Counted from the stretch's first letter, positions 1-9,286 are shown. The stretch: 64,000 nucleotides of DNA from SZAS-103 sp038226665 (GCA_038226665.1 JBBRQI010000001.1:321299-385298), one strand, 5' to 3'. Made by a program: numbers and translations. The notes: generated by a model not told the origin, from the sequence alone.

Positions 1-49
1 CGTTCGGCGACCACGATGCTTCGTGCCGCCAGCGCACGCTACAGGGGAC
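1..49 (-). other. window edge downstream of amiC, no gene assignable
   Basis: These 49 bases lie just downstream of the amiC stop. An ATG overlaps that stop (ATGA) on the minus strand, but its frame closes after four codons. In E. coli mutL follows the amidase gene; the short stretch visible here does not read as a MutL N-terminus in the frames I checked, so nothing is called. Confidence 0.3.
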
Positions 50-1864
50 TCATCCCGCCCCGGAACGCGTTGGAATGCGAAGCTGTTGGCCGGGACGCAC
101 GCGATTGCCGTCGAGGTCGTTCGCTTCGCGCAAACGGAAGATGGGGACGTTGTACTGGTTGGCGATATCAATCAGGCGCTCGCCGCGCTGGACGACGTGA
201 ACCTGTTGCGCATCATCAGCAGTAGCCAATTGCATGGGCGTTGCATCTGCCGAAGTCATCGATGTTGCTGGATTGGGCGCAGCAACAGCGACCGATTGCT
301 CTTCCTCCTGCATCGCACTCGCACGTGCATTCCGGTGCCTGCCGTTCGCATGCAGGGCCGCGTACTGCGTGCCCGGCAGCGGATTGTCGATGAAGTAGCC
401 GCGCACACCGCTCAGCACCGCATTCGCGAGGCGCGAGCGATAGCCGGCATCGTTGAGGTGCTGTTCTTCCTCGGCATTGGTGATGAACGCGGTTTCGACG
501 AGCATCGATGGGACGTCCGGCGAACGCAGCACGACGAAATTGGCGCTCTCCGGATGCGACTTGTGGGTGCGGCCGATGTCGCGCAGCGCCTGATGCACGC
601 GCTCGGCGGCATCATCGGAGGCTTTCATCGTCGCGCTCTGCGACAGATCCAGCAGGACCGAAGCGAGCGTGTTGTCCTTATCGCTCAATGAGACGCCACC
701 GATGAGGTCGGCCGCGTTTTCGCGATCGGCCAGCCAGCGCGCCGCCTGCGAGGTGACGCCACGCTGCGACAGCACCCACACCGACGAGCCGGTCGCTGTA
801 TGCGTCGGATCGGCATCGGCATGGATCGAGATGAACAGGTCGGCCTTGGCCGCGCGCGCCTTGTGGTAGCGATCGGCGAGAGGGACGAAATAATCGCCAT
901 CGCGGGTCAGCACCGCCTGCATGCCGGCTTCGGCATTGATTTGCCGGGCCAACTCGCGTGCCGTTGCCAGGGTGACGTTCTTCTCGTACGTACCCGAATA
1001 CCCGCGAGCGCCAGTATCCTGGCCGCCATGGCCGGCATCGACCGCGATCACGATCTTGCGCTGGCCCGATCCGAACACATCGCGCAACGTGCGCGCACCC
1101 GGGTGAGCGCGTTGCGAAGCTGCGTTACTCCTTTCCGCTGCGTCTTCCGCTGCATCGTCCTGCCTGAAGCCGACTGGCCCCGGGTCGGGCAGGATGACTG
1201 CCGTGCTGACCGGCGGATCGACCTTCGGATTGAGCCTGCGAAGTTCGGCAGTGCCAGGGAGTTTGCTGGAATTAGTCAGTCTGACCGGCGCGCTCGTTGT
1301 GGCGGCACTGGGAGCTGGTGCATTCATCTTCGCCGATGGATCAGCAGCTGCGTGCATGTCCAACGCAACAGCCATCTGCGGGAGGGTGGTTTCAGGTCGC
1401 ACCGGAATCGAAATGACTGCAGCAGGTTGCGCAAATGCTGTCTTGCCCGTGTCGGAAGCACTCAACAGCTCGATCACGAGCTGGGTATGACCGTTTTCGT
1501 CCTGGAACGCGCTGTGCGGGCGAACCTTGGCCGTCAGATCGAACACCACGCGTATGTCGCCTGGGGTCGGCTCACCGGTGCGTACATTTGCGATCACTCC
1601 GTCTGGGCCAGGCGCATGGAAATGGCTGCCAAGGCGACTGTCATGCAGATCCAACACCAGCCGGTTCGGGTTGGCCAAGGCGAATACACCGTAGTCCGTC
1701 CCGTCCGGAATATCGATCAGGGCGCGTGTGCGACCGCCGGACTCGACGACCGTGATGCCCTGAAGCTGGGCGAGCCGGGCAGCATGCGCCAGCCCGCTGC
1801 AAGCGAGCAGCAGTGCGGCTGAGAGACTGGAAATAACGTATTTGCTACACATAACGCGATTCAT
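50..1864 (-). CDS. amiC: N-acetylmuramoyl-L-alanine amidase (AMIN, Amidase_3, LysM)
   Basis: Periplasmic zinc amidase that cleaves the amide between N-acetylmuramic acid and L-Ala of the stem peptide, splitting septal peptidoglycan. Order: signal peptide (about 1-28, ending GLAHA), AMIN domain (about 30-135), an Ala/Pro-rich linker to about 268, Amidase_3 (about 270-490) with AVDAGHGGQDTGARG, SIHADAD and VETAFITNAEE carrying the zinc ligands and catalytic Glu, then a C-terminal LysM (HVVQRGERLIDIANQYNV). The ATG at 1864 gives a clean signal peptide; an in-frame TTG at 1888 has a better AAGGAA Shine-Dalgarno and would add eight residues. Last gene of the nnr-tsaE-amiC run, as in E. coli. The symbol could equally be amiB. 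Confidence 0.93.
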   Translation of the reverse strand: MNRVMCSKYVISSLSAALLLACSGLAHAARLAQLQGITVVESGGRTRALIDIPDGTDYGVFALANPNRLVLDLHDSRLGSHFHAPGPDGVIANVRTGEPTPGDIRVVFDLTAKVRPHSAFQDENGHTQLVIELLSASDTGKTAFAQPAAVISIPVRPETTLPQMAVALDMHAAADPSAKMNAPAPSAATTSAPVRLTNSSKLPGTAELRRLNPKVDPPVSTAVILPDPGPVGFRQDDAAEDAAERSNAASQRAHPGARTLRDVFGSGQRKIVIAVDAGHGGQDTGARGYSGTYEKNVTLATARELARQINAEAGMQAVLTRDGDYFVPLADRYHKARAAKADLFISIHADADPTHTATGSSVWVLSQRGVTSQAARWLADRENAADLIGGVSLSDKDNTLASVLLDLSQSATMKASDDAAERVHQALRDIGRTHKSHPESANFVVLRSPDVPSMLVETAFITNAEEEQHLNDAGYRSRLANAVLSGVRGYFIDNPLPGTQYAALHANGRHRNARASAMQEEEQSVAVAAPNPATSMTSADATPMQLATADDAQQVHVVQRGERLIDIANQYNVPIFRLREANDLDGNRVRPGQQLRIPTRSGAG

Positions 1865-1922
1865 AGCGCAATGCGTGCACGATTTCAAGCTTTTTTCCTT
1901 GTGAATCCGTCAGCTAGGGCAA

Positions 1923-2417
1923 CTATCTGGAATTCACAGCAGGAAAGTGCGCCAGGTTAGGGTCGGAGCGCACCCGTTCCAGCCAGCCCAGACCCATGCC
2001 GGACGTATCTTCCAGCACCGCCATTCGGCCATCGTTCGAAACTTCCAGGTACACGTGTAAATCGGCCTCTGGCAACGCTTTGCCGCCTCGTTCTGGCCAT
2101 TCGACCAGCCACAGCGCGGCTTGCCCGGCGAGGCTGTCGAGGCCGAGAAATTCCAATTCGTCGGCTGCGGCGATACGGTACAGGTCAAGGTGCACGGCTT
2201 CATCGCCATGATCGAGGCGATAAGGCTCGATGAGAGTGTAGGTCGGGCTGCGGATCGCCCCACGCACGCCGAGTGCGCGCAGCAAGGCCCGCGCGAGCGT
2301 TGATTTGCCAGCGCCGAGTTGGCCATGCAGGTACACCACCGCGCGCCGTGGCCGGGTCGCAGCCAGCGCCATGCCGAGTGCGTCGGTCGCTTCAGGATTC
2401 GGCAGGATCAGCCGCAT
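1923..2417 (-). CDS. tsaE: tRNA threonylcarbamoyladenosine biosynthesis ATPase TsaE
   Basis: ATPase partner of TsaB/TsaD in making N6-threonylcarbamoyladenosine at position 37 of ANN-decoding tRNAs. The 164-residue product has a P-loop, GQLGAGKST (about 32-40), then RSPTYTLIEPY and a LDLYRI segment typical of TsaE. The ATG at 2417 fits the family start; longer in-frame extensions would overlap nnr and lack similarity. It begins 7 bases after the nnr stop and is followed by amiC after about 60 bases, the conserved nnr-tsaE-amidase order. Confidence 0.95.
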   Translation of the reverse strand: MRLILPNPEATDALGMALAATRPRRAVVYLHGQLGAGKSTLARALLRALGVRGAIRSPTYTLIEPYRLDHGDEAVHLDLYRIAAADELEFLGLDSLAGQAALWLVEWPERGGKALPEADLHVYLEVSNDGRMAVLEDTSGMGLGWLERVRSDPNLAHFPAVNSR

Positions 2418-2424
2418 GCATGCC

Positions 2425-3996
2425 TCATGGATTGGCGCGACGGCGCAATTGCCACAGCAGGTCCGACGCGAGCAATCCGCGCTCGCCGCCTTTGTTCGCC
2501 GCAGCATCACCAGCCAGCGCATGCAACAGTGCGCCGCACACCGCCGCGTCGAAGGCAGGCAGGTGCTGCGCGCGCATGGCCGCGATCACGCCAGTCAACA
2601 CGTCGCCCATGCCGCCGCTCGCCATTCCGGGGTTTCCGGCCGCTATCACGACCGGCTTCGCATCCGGCGCAGCGATCACGGTTCCCGCCCCTTTGAGCAC
2701 GACGCAGCACCCATAACGCTTGGCAAGTTCCTGCACGGCGGCGTAGCGATCGCCCTGCACTTCGTCTGTCGTAATGCCCAAAAGCCGCGCCGCTTCGCCC
2801 GGGTGCGGCGTGATGATCGCGTCGCGTAGCGATTTTGTTTTAGACGATTCGGCAATCAGGTTCAGAGCGTCCGCGTCGAGCACGAGTGGCTTGCCCGCGT
2901 GGAATGCGGCTGCGAGCAATGTGCGGCCCCATTCGCCCCTGCCGAGTCCGGGGCCGATTGCGAGCACGCTTGCACGTTCGCACAAGGCCTGGAAACCGCC
3001 CATTTCAGCACTGGTATGGGCCGCACTGGTATGCGCCGCGCTGGGGCCGGCCTCGCTGGCACGCGCTCCGCTGGCACGCGCTCCGCTGATACAGAACTCG
3101 ATGCCGCGCACCATCAGTTCGGGTCGCCGCGCGAGCAGCATCACGACGTGGTCGGCACGCGTTGCAACGCTGACCAATCCCGCACCACTGCGCAACGCCG
3201 CTTCCGCAGTCAGCGCGATCGCGCCTGCGGTGCCGTGATCGCCACCAACGCACAGCACATGTCCGTAATCGCCCTTATTCGCGTTGCGACCGCGGGACGG
3301 CAACCATCTCGCGAGCGCACTGTTCCGCACCAGCCGCGCGGCGCGCGCATGGCCCGCGAAAGTGGTTTTCGACACGCCCAATGCGTCGACCTGCAAGACG
3401 CCGACATGTTCGAGCGCCACCCCGGTATGCAGCCCGCGTTTGTTGACGAGGAAGGCGAGCGTGCGGGCTGCACGGATGGCGACGCCCGGAACGTTTCCTG
3501 TGTCCGCATCGACGCCGCTCGGCACGTCGAGCGCGAAGATGTCGACACCCGATGCATTGATCGCTTCGATCAAGTTCGTCGCAGCACCTGCGGGCGCGCC
3601 CGCAAGGCCGATGCCGAACAGCGCATCCACCCACACGTCGGCCGCCGGCAGCGTGCCATCGAAGATGTACACGTCACCGCCATCGTCCTTCCAGCCTGCA
3701 AACGCCTCGCGCCCGGCATCGCTGCGTGGTGCGCCATCGGGCAATTGCAGCATGACCACATCGCGACCGGACGCGCGCGCAAGCCGCGCGAGCACGCTGC
3801 CATCGCCGCCGTTATTGCCCGGCCCGCAGGCTATCCCTATGCGCTGCGCGCGCGGCCAGTGCTGCAACAACGCGCGCCATGCTGCAGCGCCAGCACGCTG
3901 CATCAGCTCGTATTCCGAAACGTCGAGCGCGACTTGCGCAGCGCGATCGATCGCGCGCGCCTGTTCCGCGCTGAACAAGGGAACGTATTGGGACAT
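2425..3996 (-). CDS. nnr: bifunctional NAD(P)HX epimerase / ADP-dependent dehydratase
   Basis: Repairs hydrated NADH/NADPH: the N-terminal YjeF_N half epimerises R-NAD(P)HX, the C-terminal carbohydrate-kinase-like half dehydrates the S form using ADP. The N half (about 1-215) shows CGPGNNGGDG (57-66) and LDVPSGVDADTG; the C half (about 225-520) shows GPGLG, ITPHPGEAARLLG, VLKGAGTVI and GNPGMASGGMGDVLTG (around 460). Residues about 300-329 are a pentapeptide tandem repeat (SGARA, SGARA, SEAGP, SAAHT, SAAHT, SAEM), an unusual low-complexity insert in the dehydratase half. The start is only 22 bases from the divergent queG start, so they share a very short promoter region. Confidence 0.95.
   Translation of the reverse strand: MSQYVPLFSAEQARAIDRAAQVALDVSEYELMQRAGAAAWRALLQHWPRAQRIGIACGPGNNGGDGSVLARLARASGRDVVMLQLPDGAPRSDAGREAFAGWKDDGGDVYIFDGTLPAADVWVDALFGIGLAGAPAGAATNLIEAINASGVDIFALDVPSGVDADTGNVPGVAIRAARTLAFLVNKRGLHTGVALEHVGVLQVDALGVSKTTFAGHARAARLVRNSALARWLPSRGRNANKGDYGHVLCVGGDHGTAGAIALTAEAALRSGAGLVSVATRADHVVMLLARRPELMVRGIEFCISGARASGARASEAGPSAAHTSAAHTSAEMGGFQALCERASVLAIGPGLGRGEWGRTLLAAAFHAGKPLVLDADALNLIAESSKTKSLRDAIITPHPGEAARLLGITTDEVQGDRYAAVQELAKRYGCCVVLKGAGTVIAAPDAKPVVIAAGNPGMASGGMGDVLTGVIAAMRAQHLPAFDAAVCGALLHALAGDAAANKGGERGLLASDLLWQLRRRANP
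3009..3098. repeat. 15-bp tandem repeat (6 units) inside nnr
   Basis: Six in-register 15-bp units. The first two differ at one base (CACTGGTATG[G/C]GCCG), the third is diverged, the fourth and fifth are identical (CGCTGGCACGCGCTC) and the sixth is partial. Fifteen bases is five codons, so copy-number change keeps the nnr frame and only lengthens a Ser/Ala-rich loop. Confidence 0.9.
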
Positions 3997-4018
3997 GCCG
4001 CGATTCTATACTTGCGGC

Positions 4019-5101
4019 ATGCCTGTTCTGGACGCCTCGCCGAAACCCGATGCCGCGACCTTGATGTCGCGCATCCGCGCGTGGGCGACAGATCTCGGAT
4101 TCCAGCGCATCGGCGTGACCGGAGTCGACATCGCGCAAGACGCCGCCTATCTGCGCGACTGGCTCGGCAAGGGCCTGCACGGCGACATGCAATGGATGGC
4201 TCGCCATGGGGATCTGCGCGGGAAGCCCGACGCGCTCCGACCCGGCACCTTGTGCGTGCTGTCGGTGCGCATGGACTATGCGACCAGTACCGATGCCGAC
4301 GACTGGAATGCAATCGGCGACGCCGAGCGCGCGTACGTCGCACGTTACGCACGCGGCCGCGACTACCACAAGCTGATGCGTGCGCGATTGCAGAAACTCA
4401 GCGACCGCATCGCCGCCGAAGTCGGCCCGTTCGGCCATCGCGTGTTCGTCGATTCCGCGCCGGTGATGGAACGCGCACTCGCGCGCAATGCAGGCCTCGG
4501 CTGGATCGGCAAGCACACCTGTTTGATCGATCGCGACAACGGCTCGTGGTTCTTCCTCGGCGAGATCTACACCGACCTGCCGCTGCCATTCGACCAACCC
4601 GCGACCGCGCATTGCGGCACCTGCACGCGATGCATCGGTATCTGCCCGACGCAAGCGATCACCGCGCCAAACCAGCTCGACGCGCGCCGCTGCATCGCCT
4701 ACCTCACCATCGAACACGAGGGCGCGATTCCAGAGGAATTGCGCGCGCCGATCGGCAACCGCGTGTTCGGCTGCGACGACTGCCAGTTGATCTGCCCATG
4801 GAACAAGTTCGCGAAAGTCGCCGCCGAACCCGACTTCCGCGTGCGCAATGGACTCGACCAGGCGAGCCTTGCCGACCTGTTTGCATGGACGGAAGAAGAG
4901 TTCATGCAACGCACCGAAGGCTCGGCGATCCGCCGACTCGGGCATGAGCGCTGGTTGCGGAACATCGCGGTTGGGCTGGGCAACGCGCCGACGACGGTCG
5001 CCGTGGTCGCAGCGTTGCAGTCACGTCACGAGCATCCGTCTGAACTGGTGCGGGAGCATGTGGAGTGGGCGCTGACCCGGCATGGAGCGCCGCCGGACTG
5101 A
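4019..5101 (+). CDS. queG: epoxyqueuosine reductase QueG
   Basis: Cobalamin-dependent iron-sulfur enzyme that reduces epoxyqueuosine in tRNA to queuosine, the last step of the pathway. The 360-residue product has the QueG segment VDSAPVMERALA (around 143), which carries the family's catalytic Asp, and two 4Fe-4S motifs: CGTCTRCIGICP (about 200-211) and CDDCQLICP (about 252-260). A C-terminal helical region follows. ATG 4019 is chosen because an alternative at 3995 overlaps the divergent nnr start. Divergent queG/nnr is the arrangement known in enterobacteria. Confidence 0.95.
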   Translation: MPVLDASPKPDAATLMSRIRAWATDLGFQRIGVTGVDIAQDAAYLRDWLGKGLHGDMQWMARHGDLRGKPDALRPGTLCVLSVRMDYATSTDADDWNAIGDAERAYVARYARGRDYHKLMRARLQKLSDRIAAEVGPFGHRVFVDSAPVMERALARNAGLGWIGKHTCLIDRDNGSWFFLGEIYTDLPLPFDQPATAHCGTCTRCIGICPTQAITAPNQLDARRCIAYLTIEHEGAIPEELRAPIGNRVFGCDDCQLICPWNKFAKVAAEPDFRVRNGLDQASLADLFAWTEEEFMQRTEGSAIRRLGHERWLRNIAVGLGNAPTTVAVVAALQSRHEHPSELVREHVEWALTRHGAPPD

Positions 5102-5123
5102 CCGAAAGCCCGCCAACTCCTGA

Positions 5124-5180
5124 CTGATCGCCTTCCTGATCATCGCCTCCCTGATCATCGCCTTACTGATCATCGCCTTC
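5124..5180. repeat. 15-bp tandem repeat between queG and the acyltransferase
   Basis: Three full units of CTGATCATCGCCT plus two variable bases (5136-5150, 5151-5165, 5166-5180), preceded by a 12-base copy lacking ATC (5124-5135). It lies just after the queG stop. Each unit contains the palindrome TGATCA. No ORF crosses it convincingly. Confidence 0.85.
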
Positions 5181-5269
5181 GATGAAGTGAAGTGACTGCC
5201 ATGTAAAATGCGCCACCTGCCCATGACGCATGCTGCGACGGCGTCGGCTACTTCATCTTGGGTTTGTCC

Positions 5270-6424
5270 ATGCCGGATCGCAGAACGACTTCGCGGCACA
5301 AGCTCGAATGGGTGCAAGCCTTGCGCGGCGTCGCGGCGTTGATGGTCGTGGTCACCCATGCGCGGCTGTTCCTCTACGGAACCGATTGGAATGACTTCGC
5401 AAGGCGCTTCATGCTGCCTGCCGCGCAGGGCGTGGACCTGTTCTTCCTGGTCAGCGGCTTCATCATGGTTTACACGACCGTGCGATCCGACGGCAGCGCG
5501 CACTACACGACCGATTTCCTGATCAAGCGCTTCGCGCGGATCTGGCCCGTCTATGCCGTGCTGGTGCTGATCAACTGGGCGTTGCAAACCGTGTGGTCGT
5601 CGACGCCGATTTCGTCGCTGCAGGACGTCGCCACGAGTCTAGCCTTCCTGCCGGTCACCACGAGCAGCCCGCCCTATCTCGGGCTTCCGCTGTCGATTGG
5701 ATGGACGCTGAATTTTGAATTCTATTTCTATCTCGTGCTGGGACTGTCGCTGCTCGCAGGCCGCTTCCGCTGGGTCGCATTTTTCGGTTGGATGCTGGCG
5801 ACGCTGGTGCTGTTGCCGTTGGTGTTGACCGGCACGCTGTCGATGCACGCCGAACACGATTACGGGATCGGCATCGCCTACATCGACCAGAACGTGAATC
5901 CGATCATCTGGGATTTCATCGCCGGCGTCGCAATCGGCCTGCTTTACGTTTCACGCGTGAGGGTCGTGAACAAGGCGCTGCTGGCTACCCTTGCCGCGTG
6001 CGCCATCGCGCTCGGATGCGAGTGGTCGTTCAATGCGCCGGCGATCGAAACATTCCACGGCATGGCGCGCTGGGGATTGCCGCTGGCGATCCTGTTCGCC
6101 GCGATGGCGCTGGCGTTCAAGGAGCGCGAACCCCGCGTTCCACGCGCCCTGGTCTGGCTGGGCGGCATTTCGTTTTCGTTGTACCTCGTGCACCTGATCG
6201 TCTTTGAAACCATAGACCGGCTGCTGGAATACCTCGGCCACGAAGACCTGGTGCACACGGCGGCATTCGTGTTGCTGGTCATTCCCATGCCGATGATCTA
6301 TGCGGCGATTTCACGGCACTATCTCGAAGACGGGCTTGCAGTCTTCGTCAGGAAGCATCTGCTCAGGCTCACCGAATTGCGCGATGCGACGACCCCCAGC
6401 GCGGAGGCGTCTGGACCGGATTAG
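5270..6424 (+). CDS. acyltransferase 3 family membrane protein
   Basis: Integral membrane O-acyltransferase of the Acyl_transf_3 (OafA/NodX) family; such enzymes acetylate or otherwise acylate surface polysaccharides, lipids or antibiotics. Seen: the N-terminal LRGVAALMVVVTHARLF with the family His, then about ten hydrophobic segments (for example FLVSGFIMVYTTV, FYFYLVLGLSLLAG, FSLYLVHLIVFETI). About 384 residues, normal for the single-domain type without a C-terminal SGNH domain. ATG 5270 is preferred over a TTG at 5258. It stands alone between the housekeeping queG and panD loci with no polysaccharide genes near, so the substrate cannot be inferred. Confidence 0.88.
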   Translation: MPDRRTTSRHKLEWVQALRGVAALMVVVTHARLFLYGTDWNDFARRFMLPAAQGVDLFFLVSGFIMVYTTVRSDGSAHYTTDFLIKRFARIWPVYAVLVLINWALQTVWSSTPISSLQDVATSLAFLPVTTSSPPYLGLPLSIGWTLNFEFYFYLVLGLSLLAGRFRWVAFFGWMLATLVLLPLVLTGTLSMHAEHDYGIGIAYIDQNVNPIIWDFIAGVAIGLLYVSRVRVVNKALLATLAACAIALGCEWSFNAPAIETFHGMARWGLPLAILFAAMALAFKEREPRVPRALVWLGGISFSLYLVHLIVFETIDRLLEYLGHEDLVHTAAFVLLVIPMPMIYAAISRHYLEDGLAVFVRKHLLRLTELRDATTPSAEASGPD

Positions 6425-6458
6425 CGAGCCCACAAAGCCGAAAACCGCCTTGGCCGAC

Positions 6459-6839
6459 TTACGCCGCCTGCATCGGCATCGAATCGTTGGTATGGGTCAG
6501 CCGGTTGTGGCGATCGACATATACCAAACGCGGCTTGTGCTTGGCGGCTTCGGCGGCGTCGAGCTGGCTATAGGCGCAGATGATGACGAGATCGCCGGGG
6601 CTGGCCTTGTGCGCGGCGGCGCCATTCACCGAGATGATCCCGCTGCCGGCCTCGGCGCGGATCGCATACGTCACGAAACGCTCGCCGTTGTTGACGTTGA
6701 AGATATGAACCTGTTCGTTTTCGAGGATGCCGGCAAGCTCCAGCAACCGCGAATCGATCGCGCACGAGCCTTCGTAATGCAGCTCGGCATGGGTCACGCT
6801 GGCGCGATGGATCTTGGCCTTGAGCAGGGTGAACTGCAT
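6459..6839 (-). CDS. panD: aspartate 1-decarboxylase
   Basis: Pyruvoyl enzyme that decarboxylates L-aspartate to beta-alanine for pantothenate. The 126-residue proenzyme starts MQFTLLKAKIHRA and has the self-cleavage site YEGSC (Gly24-Ser25); the Ser becomes the pyruvoyl group. NGAAAHKASPGDLVIICAY is the conserved core. ATG 6839 matches the family start; upstream in-frame codons are not conserved in type. It lies about 160 bases downstream of panC on the same strand. Confidence 0.96.
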   Translation of the reverse strand: MQFTLLKAKIHRASVTHAELHYEGSCAIDSRLLELAGILENEQVHIFNVNNGERFVTYAIRAEAGSGIISVNGAAAHKASPGDLVIICAYSQLDAAEAAKHKPRLVYVDRHNRLTHTNDSMPMQAA

Positions 6840-7001
6840 GGACGGCTCCGACGTGTGGGTCAGCTTTGATGCTGCGCGAGTGTAGGGCCACATTTTGCGC
6901 ACTGCAACATAGACGTCTGGCGCGGTTGGCGGCGGTATGGATCGTGGACTGTAACCGGTTCCGCCTCGAGTCGTTACTCGATGAGGGGAAACGGGCTGAG
7001 A

Positions 7002-7862
7002 TCAATCCAGCAGCAGGTTGTCGATCAGGCGAGTCTGCCCGAGCCGCGCGGCGATCAAGGCGACCAGACCAGCGTGCTCGTCCGGCGCCGGCGCCGCGAG
7101 ATCGACGCGATGGATAGCCACATAATCCACCACGAACCCCGACTCCGTGAGGCGTTTTGCGGCTTCGGCCGCGATCATGGCCAGCGGCTGCCCTGCCCGC
7201 ACTGCATCGCGCATGGCCAGCAGGATGAGTTGGATTTCCGGCGCAATCGCGCGTTCGGCCGCGGACAGATACTGGTTGCGCGAACTCAGGGCAAGCCCAT
7301 CGTCGGCACGCGAAGTCGGTGCGGCGATGATTTCGATCGGGAATGAGAGGTCGCGCACGAGGTAGCGGATTACCTGCAATTGTTGGTAATCCTTCTGCCC
7401 GAACACCGCGACATCCGGCTGGGCCATGTTGAATAGCCGCGCGACGACGGTGGCGACTCCGTCGAAATGACCGGGACGATGCGCACCGTCAAGGATCGTG
7501 GTGATGCCGGGCACGCGCACCATCACCGCGTTCGCTGCACCCTCCGGATACATCTCGGACACTGGCGGGGCGAATAGCGCATCGCAGCCATGCGCAGACA
7601 ATCCCTCGGCATCGGCATCGATGGTACGCGGATAACGCGCGAAATCCTCGTTCGGGCCGAACTGGGTCGGGTTGACGAACACGCTCGCGACGATGCGATC
7701 GGCATGCTGCTTCGCCAGCTCGATCAATGCGAAATGTCCGGCGTGCAGGTTGCCCATCGTCGGCACAAAGCCGACGCGCTGGCCATCGCGCTTCCACTCG
7801 CGCACTTGCGCGCGCAGTTCCGCAACGGTGTTCAAAATGCGCATCGCCGCCGGCTCAATCAT
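7002..7862 (-). CDS. panC: pantothenate synthetase
   Basis: Condenses pantoate and beta-alanine with ATP through a pantoyl-adenylate. Seen: FVPTMGNLHAGH (HxGH nucleotide-binding motif), SVFVNPTQFGPNEDFARYPRT and GQKDYQQLQVIR, then LALSSRNQYLS with the KMSKS-like segment. ATG 7862 has AAGGA three bases upstream and sits 7 bases after the panB stop; ATG 7844 (MRILNTVAELR) is closer to the usual family N-terminus and is a real alternative. Part of pcnB-folK-panB-panC. Confidence 0.94.
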   Translation of the reverse strand: MIEPAAMRILNTVAELRAQVREWKRDGQRVGFVPTMGNLHAGHFALIELAKQHADRIVASVFVNPTQFGPNEDFARYPRTIDADAEGLSAHGCDALFAPPVSEMYPEGAANAVMVRVPGITTILDGAHRPGHFDGVATVVARLFNMAQPDVAVFGQKDYQQLQVIRYLVRDLSFPIEIIAAPTSRADDGLALSSRNQYLSAAERAIAPEIQLILLAMRDAVRAGQPLAMIAAEAAKRLTESGFVVDYVAIHRVDLAAPAPDEHAGLVALIAARLGQTRLIDNLLLD

Positions 7863-7869
7863 CGATCCT

Positions 7870-8700
7870 TCAGGCGTAACTGTGTTCGGCATCGGGGAAG
7901 CTGCCGTCGCGCACGGCAGAGGCAAACGCCTTCGCCGCACCGACGACCGAGCCGCCTTCGGCAAGGAAATCCTTGACGAAACGCGGACGCCGATGGCCGC
8001 TCGCTAATCCAAGCATGTCATGCAACACCAGCACCTGCCCGTCGCAGCCCGGGCCCGCGCCGATGCCGATGGTCGGAATCTTCAACGCCGCGCTGATGCG
8101 CTGCGCCACGGCAGTCGGCACGCATTCGAGCACCAGCATTTCCGCACCCGAGGCTTCGACCGCGAGTGCATCGTCGAGCAAACGCTGCGCGGCGGCGGCC
8201 TCACGGCCTTGCACGCTGTAGCCTCCGAGTTTCATGACCGACTGCGGGGTCAGGCCCAGATGCGCGCACACGGGAATGTCGCGCTCGACGAGGAAGCGGA
8301 TGCAGTCGAGCACATGTCCCGCGCCTTCGAGCTTGACCATCGCCGCACCGCCTTCGGCCATCAATCGAGCAGCAGAATCCAGCGCTCGTTCGGGCGTCGG
8401 ATAACTCTGGAACGGCATGTCGGCCACCAGCAGCGCCGAGCGCAATCCGCGCGCGACGCAGGCCGTGTGATAGACCATGTCGTCCAATGAAACCGGGATC
8501 GTGCTCGACTTGCCTTGCACGACCATGCCCAGCGAATCGCCGACCAGCACGATGTCCACGCCGGCTGCGTCGAGCGCGGCTGCGAAACCTGCGTCGTATG
8601 CGGTCAACATGACGAGCTTGCGGCCCTCCTGCTTGCTGACGCGCAAGGAAGGCACGGTGACCAACGGACGCGGTTTGGTCTTGTGATCGGATGCGTACAT
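7870..8700 (-). CDS. panB: 3-methyl-2-oxobutanoate hydroxymethyltransferase
   Basis: First committed step of pantothenate synthesis: transfers a hydroxymethyl group from 5,10-methylene-THF to 2-oxoisovalerate, giving ketopantoate. A 276-residue TIM-barrel protein with VMLTAYD, VGDSLGMVVQG (metal-binding Asp), VADMPFQSY, VKLEGA, VCAHLGLTPQS and TIGIGAGPGCDGQVLV, all family landmarks. Cotranscription with panC is suggested by the 7-base gap. Confidence 0.96.
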   Translation of the reverse strand: MYASDHKTKPRPLVTVPSLRVSKQEGRKLVMLTAYDAGFAAALDAAGVDIVLVGDSLGMVVQGKSSTIPVSLDDMVYHTACVARGLRSALLVADMPFQSYPTPERALDSAARLMAEGGAAMVKLEGAGHVLDCIRFLVERDIPVCAHLGLTPQSVMKLGGYSVQGREAAAAQRLLDDALAVEASGAEMLVLECVPTAVAQRISAALKIPTIGIGAGPGCDGQVLVLHDMLGLASGHRRPRFVKDFLAEGGSVVGAAKAFASAVRDGSFPDAEHSYA

Positions 8701-8740
8701 CGGCTCGTCGATCGTTGCGGAGGCGGCTTACTCTAACCCA

Positions 8741-9286
8741 CTAACCCAGCGCCACGATTCCTTGCGCATCGACAGCAGCAAGCAAGGCATCGACACGACC
8801 ACGGCCGGGAACCAAAGCATCGGGCGCTATCTCGGCCAGTGGCACCAGCACGAACGCACGCTCGTGCAGGTGCGGATGCGGAATGCACAATCCCGGATGC
8901 GCGATGGTCGCGTCGCCGTACAACAACAGGTCGAGGTCGAGCGCCCGCGGCCCCCAGCGCTCGGATTGCGCATCGCGATCGCGGCCTGCCTCGCGTTCAA
9001 TGCGCAGCAGTGCCGCGAGCAAGTCATCCGGCGACAGTTGCGTGGACAACATCGCAGCGGCGTTGATGAAATCCGGCTGCGTGGTGATGCCCCAGGCCGG
9101 TGTGCGGTACAACCGCGAACGGCACAGGACGCGCGATTCCGGCAACACATGCAACGCGGCAAAGGCGTATTGGATCGTGGTGACGACATCACCGAGATTG
9201 CCGCCGAGGCCGATGCAAACGCTGACATCGGGTTCAGCAGGTACCGGAACGTTCACGGCGGATGCGTGTGGAATGTGCTCGCTCAT
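8741..9286 (-). CDS. folK: 2-amino-4-hydroxy-6-hydroxymethyldihydropteridine pyrophosphokinase
   Basis: Transfers pyrophosphate from ATP to 6-hydroxymethyl-7,8-dihydropterin in folate synthesis. 181 residues: IGLGGNLGDVV, FINAAAML and the HPPK signature RWGPRALDLDLLLYGD, then HPHLHERAFVLVPLAEIAP. Two consecutive ATG codons (9289, 9286) are possible starts. It sits 20 bases after pcnB and before panB, as in E. coli. Confidence 0.95.
   Translation of the reverse strand: MSEHIPHASAVNVPVPAEPDVSVCIGLGGNLGDVVTTIQYAFAALHVLPESRVLCRSRLYRTPAWGITTQPDFINAAAMLSTQLSPDDLLAALLRIEREAGRDRDAQSERWGPRALDLDLLLYGDATIAHPGLCIPHPHLHERAFVLVPLAEIAPDALVPGRGRVDALLAAVDAQGIVALG

Noticed and set aside
5124..5180. 15-bp repeats as a CRISPR array or plasmid iterons
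   Set aside because: Units abut without spacers and no replication gene is near.
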